Assembly: GCA_022712895.1 (NCBI GenBank)
Contig: JAFLJS010000028.1
Location: 84,189 to 148,188, forward strand
Length of the DNA: 64,000 bases
DNA from: Desulfocapsa sp.
GTDB lineage: Bacteria; Desulfobacterota; Desulfobulbia; Desulfobulbales; Desulfocapsaceae
Direction of reading: 5' to 3'
Shown: one piece after another, positions 59,813-64,000 of the stretch
Layout of the letters: every line of letters begins with the position of its first letter
How positions within the stretch are numbered: position 1 is the first letter of the stretch
Notes under the pieces: model-generated
Database searches by the model: none
Seen by the model: only the letters and a program-made list of their open reading frames with translations
Told to the model about the DNA's origin: nothing
Program-made: the position numbers and the translations under genes

Positions 59813-59939
59813 GATGGCGTCGTAAAAACTCTCCATCTCCTTCGTTGCTGCACATTTCCTATCATTACGACGTACCTTAGTACGCCGAAATGATAGAAAA
59901 TATTTGCGCCTCGGATATGACGTTTTTTACTTAACCATC
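59813..59939 (-). repeat. MITE-like palindromic repeat, copy B
   Basis: 127 bp, in inverse orientation to copy A (45012-45160). Read on the minus strand it begins GATGGTTAAGTAAAAAACG, runs through the near-palindrome TTTTCTATCATT ... AATGATAGG, then CAGCAACGAAGGAGATG and ends ACGACGCCATC. The termini are imperfect inverted repeats (GATGG...GTAAAAA). It lies 25 bases upstream of the aminotransferase start and creates a spurious upstream extension of that reading frame. Confidence 0.78.
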
Positions 59940-60262
59940 TAAGTTCTGGATTTTTACGAGTTTATCAATTTTATCTACATTATTGACGACAAACCTGATC
60001 TACAGAAGCGTTCGATGTGGACCATCGTTCGTCAATTATTATTTTTTCACTATACCTGAAGTGCCAAACAAGAACAGATACAAAATAAAAAAAAATAACC
60101 GGAACAGATTCGACAACGAAAAGGAAATAATAATTCGGCTACTTGTAAGATTATGGTGCCTCTGCTATGACAATAGTACGGTCACTCAAAATCAATTGCT
60201 ATCAATCTACGCTGCTTGCAACACAATCATAACCAGATAGATGAACCATAGGGGATTGCATC
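59940..60262. other. Non-coding region before the FliK-like gene
   Basis: About 320 A/T-rich bases. A 85-codon frame at 59983 is rich in Arg, Asn and Lys and is not supported. The region probably contains the promoter of the FliK-like gene, which I could not define. Confidence 0.35.
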
Positions 60263-61744
60263 ATGATAAACAAAGTAACGCCCCCCAGTGCTCTCAATCC
60301 CCAGGTGTCAGTTGTTACGCCAAAGCCATCACCTCAGGTTTTTGCATCCCTTCAGACCGGGCAGCTTTTACAGGCGGTGGTAACTGAATACCTTGCCACC
60401 AGCCGCCAAGCAGTTCTGGAAACGACACTTGGTCAAATGGCGGTACGAACAGAGGCGCCCCTTGTAAAAGGACAGGTCATCCAGTTTGAAGTACTGAATA
60501 CCTCTCCCCAAATTGAGCTGGGATTAAAACAAGATCCGCTGCAGACACAACTCCGCAACCTGGCTTCTTTTATCGGGCGTGCCATGAATCTTGCGCCTCT
60601 TCTGCAACAGGCACAAGAGAGCAGTACACCTCAGGCTCAAGCACAAACCAGCAACCTGACCCCGCCCAACATCCAATCATCACTCTCAGTCACCCCTATA
60701 AACAATGGCAGCATCATTGCCCTACTTAATGGCAAGCCAGCACCGGCCAACTCTCCCCAACTCCCCACACTGACCCAACCGGTAATACTCAAAGCCACCA
60801 TCGTGGAACAGCCTGCAACCGGTAGAACTGTGCTGGAAATAGGTGGGGCCCGTTTCCAAACCTCTGGTGCGTTAGCTGGAAAAGCTGGCCAAGATGTTTT
60901 GCTGCGAGTTGAACCGAGGAAAAGTGAGCTGACATTTACTCCTCTAGCACCTGCAAATAGCCCGGGAAAAACAGCCAACAGCTCTGCTGGCCTACCGGTG
61001 ATTCTTGCAAACCCTCAAAATAGTGATTTATCCCCTCTGCTCAAAGCTATACAACAACTCTTACCGCAAGGAATAATACAACTGACTGCAACACAACAGA
61101 GTACTGTTCAGGCCCTTGCAGGCTTCCATCCTGAAAACCTTATGGGTCAGGAAGCAGGCAAAGACTTACAGGGCAATGTCCAGCGAATCGGTATGAATAT
61201 GGAGGCTCTTCTTGCCAGAAATGACAAAGGGACAGCCAAGGCAAGTTTGAAAGCTGCCCTTCTTGAAATAACCTCTACTGCACAGAAAAATGAAGCGCTA
61301 GCGATCAGTGCTAAGAATATCCTTTCCACTATTGAGATGTACCAGGTCGCCCAGTTAAAACTGGAGGGAGACTTCCTTCTCTTCCCACTCCCCTTCTCCT
61401 TTTTGGAAAATGGTTTTCTTCTTGTGGACAGTCCACCTGAAAGTGAAAATACAACTGATAAAAAGCAACAAAACACGCAGTTCAGCCTCCACTTAACAAT
61501 GACAGAACTGGGGGATATGGAGGTACGTTATTACCAGAGCAAAGAAGGGGCCAGAATCAGGTTTCTTTTTGACAGCAAGGAGAAAGCGGCTTTTGCTGCA
61601 ACATTTCAGGACGAATTGAAAGAAATGCTTTCTGAGGTACAACTTCTCGGAATCAGTTTTACCGACGGTGCACAAAGCCCTGAACGCGAACTTCTGGGGA
61701 GAATGGAAAAGGGAGAGCGACCAATATTTGAAGCCATGGGCTAA
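60263..61744 (+). CDS. FliK-like flagellar hook-length control family protein
   Basis: 493 residues, preceded by GGGG. The N-terminal ~350 residues are rich in Gln, Pro, Ala and Ser (low complexity, as in FliK) with beta-type segments. The C-terminal domain (about 395-480: FSLHLTMTELGDMEVRYY, ARIRFLFDSKEKAAFAATF, LKEMLSEVQLLGIS) resembles the conserved FliK C-terminal domain. FliK measures hook length during flagellar export. The gene stands alone, without other flagellar genes in the window, so the name is by family. Confidence 0.75.
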   Translation: MINKVTPPSALNPQVSVVTPKPSPQVFASLQTGQLLQAVVTEYLATSRQAVLETTLGQMAVRTEAPLVKGQVIQFEVLNTSPQIELGLKQDPLQTQLRNLASFIGRAMNLAPLLQQAQESSTPQAQAQTSNLTPPNIQSSLSVTPINNGSIIALLNGKPAPANSPQLPTLTQPVILKATIVEQPATGRTVLEIGGARFQTSGALAGKAGQDVLLRVEPRKSELTFTPLAPANSPGKTANSSAGLPVILANPQNSDLSPLLKAIQQLLPQGIIQLTATQQSTVQALAGFHPENLMGQEAGKDLQGNVQRIGMNMEALLARNDKGTAKASLKAALLEITSTAQKNEALAISAKNILSTIEMYQVAQLKLEGDFLLFPLPFSFLENGFLLVDSPPESENTTDKKQQNTQFSLHLTMTELGDMEVRYYQSKEGARIRFLFDSKEKAAFAATFQDELKEMLSEVQLLGISFTDGAQSPERELLGRMEKGERPIFEAMG

Positions 61745-61782
61745 GAAAAGCAGAATCACCGAAGCGAAACTACCTGAAAATA

Positions 61783-62010
61783 TTACTTAGGAAGAAAGAA
61801 GCGGTCAATACGTCTCATAATTTTACAGGGCATCTCAAAAAGATTTGTTAAGACATCTCCACGTACACTTCTTTTGACACTACCCAACTTAAAATCAGAG
61901 TGAAACTTGTTTCCACATGAAGGACAAGCCATAAGCATCCCTCCAATATTCGTAGGAAATCGTAACTGTTGGCCACATTTTGGACACTCCTCTTCAGTAT
62001 AATCAGTCAT
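61783..62010 (-). CDS. Zinc-ribbon small protein
   Basis: 75 residues with CPKCGQQLRF (residues 9-18) and CPSCGNKFHS (29-38), giving a C2C2 zinc ribbon. A basic C-terminal tail (RGDVLTNLFEMPCKIMRRID) may bind RNA or membrane. The family is unnamed; many Desulfobacterota carry such proteins near helicase genes. Length and start are convincing only by the ribbon. Confidence 0.7.
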   Translation of the reverse strand: MTDYTEEECPKCGQQLRFPTNIGGMLMACPSCGNKFHSDFKLGSVKRSVRGDVLTNLFEMPCKIMRRIDRFFLPK

Positions 62011-62039
62011 GGTGTTTTTTTATAAGCTTGGTGCGGCTG

Positions 62040-62249
62040 TTAATAGTGGGGCGGCTTTTCGTTTGCTGGTGCGTCGCTTCCCGGGTCAGACTCCGCGAGT
62101 TCTTTACTCTGTCTCTCCAAGGCGGCACAGAGGGTAGCCAACCTTTCGAGCTCCTGCTGCTGTTTGTAAATTACATCACTCAGGTCTTTGATGGTCTGAT
62201 CCTGAAATGTGATTTGAGTTTCAAGCTCCACCAGACGTTCTTCAATCAT
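62040..62249 (-). CDS. slyX: SlyX-family protein
   Basis: The start is taken at the ATG at 62249, with GGAGAGGAG as ribosome binding site; an ATG at 62276, overlapping the helicase stop (ATGA), is an alternative that adds nine residues. About 69 residues: a coiled coil (RLVELETQITFQDQTIKDLSD) and a PPHY end, both typical of SlyX. The function of SlyX is not established. It lies directly downstream of the helicase. Confidence 0.75.
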   Translation of the reverse strand: MIEERLVELETQITFQDQTIKDLSDVIYKQQQELERLATLCAALERQSKELAESDPGSDAPANEKPPHY

Positions 62250-62272
62250 TTTTATATTTCTCCTCTCCGGTG

Positions 62273-63658
62273 TCATTCCGTTATTTGATCAAATACCCAG
62301 ACTGAAAATGTACGTCCTTTAATCTTTCCGTTTTTCAGATAAGAATAAGCCTTCTCAATCATACTACTATCAATCGCAATATAACTTTGACGATCATAAA
62401 TATCAATCTTCCCAACATATTTACTTTCAATACCTGCTGCACCAGTTAGTGCGCCGAGAATATCACCGGGACGAACTTTGTCCTTTTTTCCACCTTCTAA
62501 AACAATGGTAACATTTGGTGGCGTCAGTGTGAACTCTTCGACCTCATTTAAAGTGTCAATATCATCAAACCTGCGAATTTCATTGCGATAGTATCTCATT
62601 TCAGGTGTTTGACTTTTGGTAAAGAGGGTAACTGCCAAGCCTTCTTTACCCGCACGTCCTGTTCTGCCAATACGGTGTGTATACGTCGCTTCATCTTGTG
62701 GTATGTCGTAATTAACCACCATTCCAAGCTCTTTTATATCAAGTCCTCTCGCTGCCACATCTGTTGCAACAAGTACAGAACAACTTTTGTTAGCAAATCG
62801 AACAAGAACATCGGTTCGTTGATATTGCTCCAGGTCGCCGTGAATAGCGAGGGTATCAATCCCGGCATGAGATAAATCAGCAGCAACATCTTGTGTTTGT
62901 ATTTTTGTATTGCAAAAAACAAGGATGTTTTGAGGTTTGTGATGACCAATTACTTTAATAAGCATAGCAAGCTTATTATTGTGGGCCACTTCGTAGAAGT
63001 ATTCCCTTATCTTATTAGGGCTTTCTCCAGATGTGGTTTGAATATTAAGTGCGTTCACTTGAATGGAAGAACTTAAATCCATGATCTTTTCTGGATAGGT
63101 AGCTGAAAAAAGCAACGTTTGACGATTTTTAGGCGCATGGGCGATAATTCTATCAATTTCGTTAATAAATCCCATATCGAGCATACGATCAGCTTCGTCT
63201 AGTACCAGTGTGTCTAAATTTTTTAAAGAAAGATATTTTTTATCCAGATGTTGTAACACTCGCCCGGGAGTTCCGACAATTATATGTGCCCCATGCAGTA
63301 ATGATCCATATTGAGGTCCAAAAGGAGCTCCACCACAAAGAATCAGTATTTTAACATTATGGGTAGCTCGTGCTAAACGACGTAATTCTTTGGCTACTTG
63401 ATCTGCTAGTTCCCGGGTTGGACACAGAATGAGAGATTGAACTCTGAATTTTTTCACATCAAGTTTGTTTAGCACCCCAATTCCAAATGCTGCTGTTTTC
63501 CCACTACCTGTTTTGGCCTGTGCAATAACATCACGATTTTTTAAAATATGCGGAAGACTCTCGACCTGAACAGGAGTCATTACTTTAAACCCAAGCTCAT
63601 TTAGGGTATGGAGCATCGCCTTGGAAAGAGGAAGGCATGAAAAATTAGAGTCATTCAT
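62273..63658 (-). CDS. dbpA: DEAD-box RNA helicase, DbpA-like
   Basis: 461 residues. All DEAD-box motifs are visible: AKTGSGKTAA, PTRELADQV, GTPGR, LDEADRMLDMGF, SATYPEK, TDVAARGLDI and HRIGRTGRAG. The C-terminal ~75 residues (KVRPGDILGALTGAAGIESK, VGKIDIYDRQSYIAI) form the DbpA RNA-binding domain that recognises the 23S rRNA hairpin 92 in E. coli, so a role in large-subunit ribosome assembly is likely. The downstream SlyX gene may be in the same operon. Confidence 0.93.
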   Translation of the reverse strand: MNDSNFSCLPLSKAMLHTLNELGFKVMTPVQVESLPHILKNRDVIAQAKTGSGKTAAFGIGVLNKLDVKKFRVQSLILCPTRELADQVAKELRRLARATHNVKILILCGGAPFGPQYGSLLHGAHIIVGTPGRVLQHLDKKYLSLKNLDTLVLDEADRMLDMGFINEIDRIIAHAPKNRQTLLFSATYPEKIMDLSSSIQVNALNIQTTSGESPNKIREYFYEVAHNNKLAMLIKVIGHHKPQNILVFCNTKIQTQDVAADLSHAGIDTLAIHGDLEQYQRTDVLVRFANKSCSVLVATDVAARGLDIKELGMVVNYDIPQDEATYTHRIGRTGRAGKEGLAVTLFTKSQTPEMRYYRNEIRRFDDIDTLNEVEEFTLTPPNVTIVLEGGKKDKVRPGDILGALTGAAGIESKYVGKIDIYDRQSYIAIDSSMIEKAYSYLKNGKIKGRTFSVWVFDQITE

Positions 63659-64000
63659 TGTTTGTTTTCTTTAAATTATTGAAATTGAAAGTTCATTTGA
63701 GTGGGAATATCCCACTTCATTATATCTTAGCCCAAATTGGGCGGTGTGTTAACTTCGATTTTCCGATGTACAGTAGTAGTGTTAAGTTCTGGAAGATCTA
63801 AAATTGGTCAAGATTCGATTTTCCAATCCTAATCGTGTACTCTGAGTCGGAGTCAAGGGTTAGTGTCTATATACGTAGCAGATCCTGTTTTTTCTTTTAA
63901 GTTACAGTGTTACCTTGATCTATTTTTGGTCGTTTAAGAACTTTTGTCAAGTTTTTCCTCCGATGGTAGCTCCGTCAAGGGCCAATTCTGAGAATGGGCC
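63659..64000. other. Non-coding region upstream of the helicase gene
   Basis: About 340 bases without a supported gene. The near-repeat TCGATTTTCC occurs at about 63756 and 63813. No terminator or tRNA was recognised. Confidence 0.4.

Noticed and set aside
59983..60240. 85-codon plus-strand frame before the FliK-like gene
   Set aside because: It is rich in Asn, Arg and Lys in A/T-rich DNA, without a Shine-Dalgarno or family resemblance.

Overview
The window looks like chromosomal DNA of a Gram-negative anaerobe, most likely a sulfate-reducing member of the Desulfobacterota (Desulfobulbales-like). This is an inference from gene content: hybrid sensor kinases with Cache and PAS domains, a TRAP transporter, a small siroheme sulfite/nitrite-reductase-like protein, a heavy-metal RND pump with a long inner-membrane subunit, a DUF4388 protein, and a radical-SAM-rich fatty-acid/polyketide cluster of a kind I remember being discussed for Desulfotalea and anammox bacteria. 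No rRNA, tRNA, CRISPR array or intact insertion sequence was seen.

Left part (1-11831): the end of cysE overlaps cysK (cysteine synthesis). A membrane histidine kinase and a sigma54-dependent response regulator follow. They lie directly upstream of a CusCBA-type metal efflux operon (outer-membrane channel, YHS-domain protein, adaptor with metal-binding domains, 1300-residue RND pump). A good sigma54 promoter (4044-4059) and a perfect inverted repeat about 115 bp upstream of it suggest that the regulator drives the pump operon.

11858-19357: a type I restriction-modification operon on the minus strand (hsdR, hsdS, a RhuM-Fic fusion gene, hsdM). It is bordered by a C-terminal remnant of a glycerophosphodiester phosphodiesterase gene and a REP-type palindrome, which suggests an acquired island.

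19358-29887: a small siroheme reductase; an envelope block (OmpA-like protein, beta-barrel, glycine-rich lipoprotein, CpxR/CpxA-like two-component system, EF-hand protein, glycine-zipper protein) with two CpxR-type boxes; an amidohydrolase remnant; a DUF711 protein; and a LysE-family exporter.

29950-45417: the most unusual region. Fourteen minus-strand genes form a type II fatty-acid/polyketide-like cluster: two acyl carrier proteins, a ketosynthase fused to a chain-length-factor-like domain, two further ketosynthases, a FabZ-like hotdog protein, a PKS-type dehydratase, a thioesterase, two paralogous radical SAM enzymes, a B12-binding radical SAM enzyme, a glycosyltransferase, an MMPL exporter fused to a methyltransferase, and a polysaccharide-deacetylase-like protein. 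One small membrane-protein gene is embedded on the opposite strand. There is no ketoreductase, acyltransferase or aromatic-starter gene, so this is not a standard aryl-polyene locus. It fits a specialised lipid or hydrocarbon pathway, perhaps ladderane-like or highly unsaturated.

45775-64000: a binding-protein lipoprotein paired with a hybrid kinase and no ABC permease; a TRAP transporter with an isocitrate-lyase-family enzyme behind a second sigma54 promoter; a PAS-LuxR regulator; PilZ and DUF4388 proteins; an ArgO-like exporter; a PLP aminotransferase; a FliK-like protein; and zinc-ribbon, SlyX and DbpA-like helicase genes. Two copies of a 127-149 bp palindromic, MITE-like repeat occur at 45012-45160 and 59813-59939. 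One supplies the 3' end of an ACP gene and the other adjoins the aminotransferase start.
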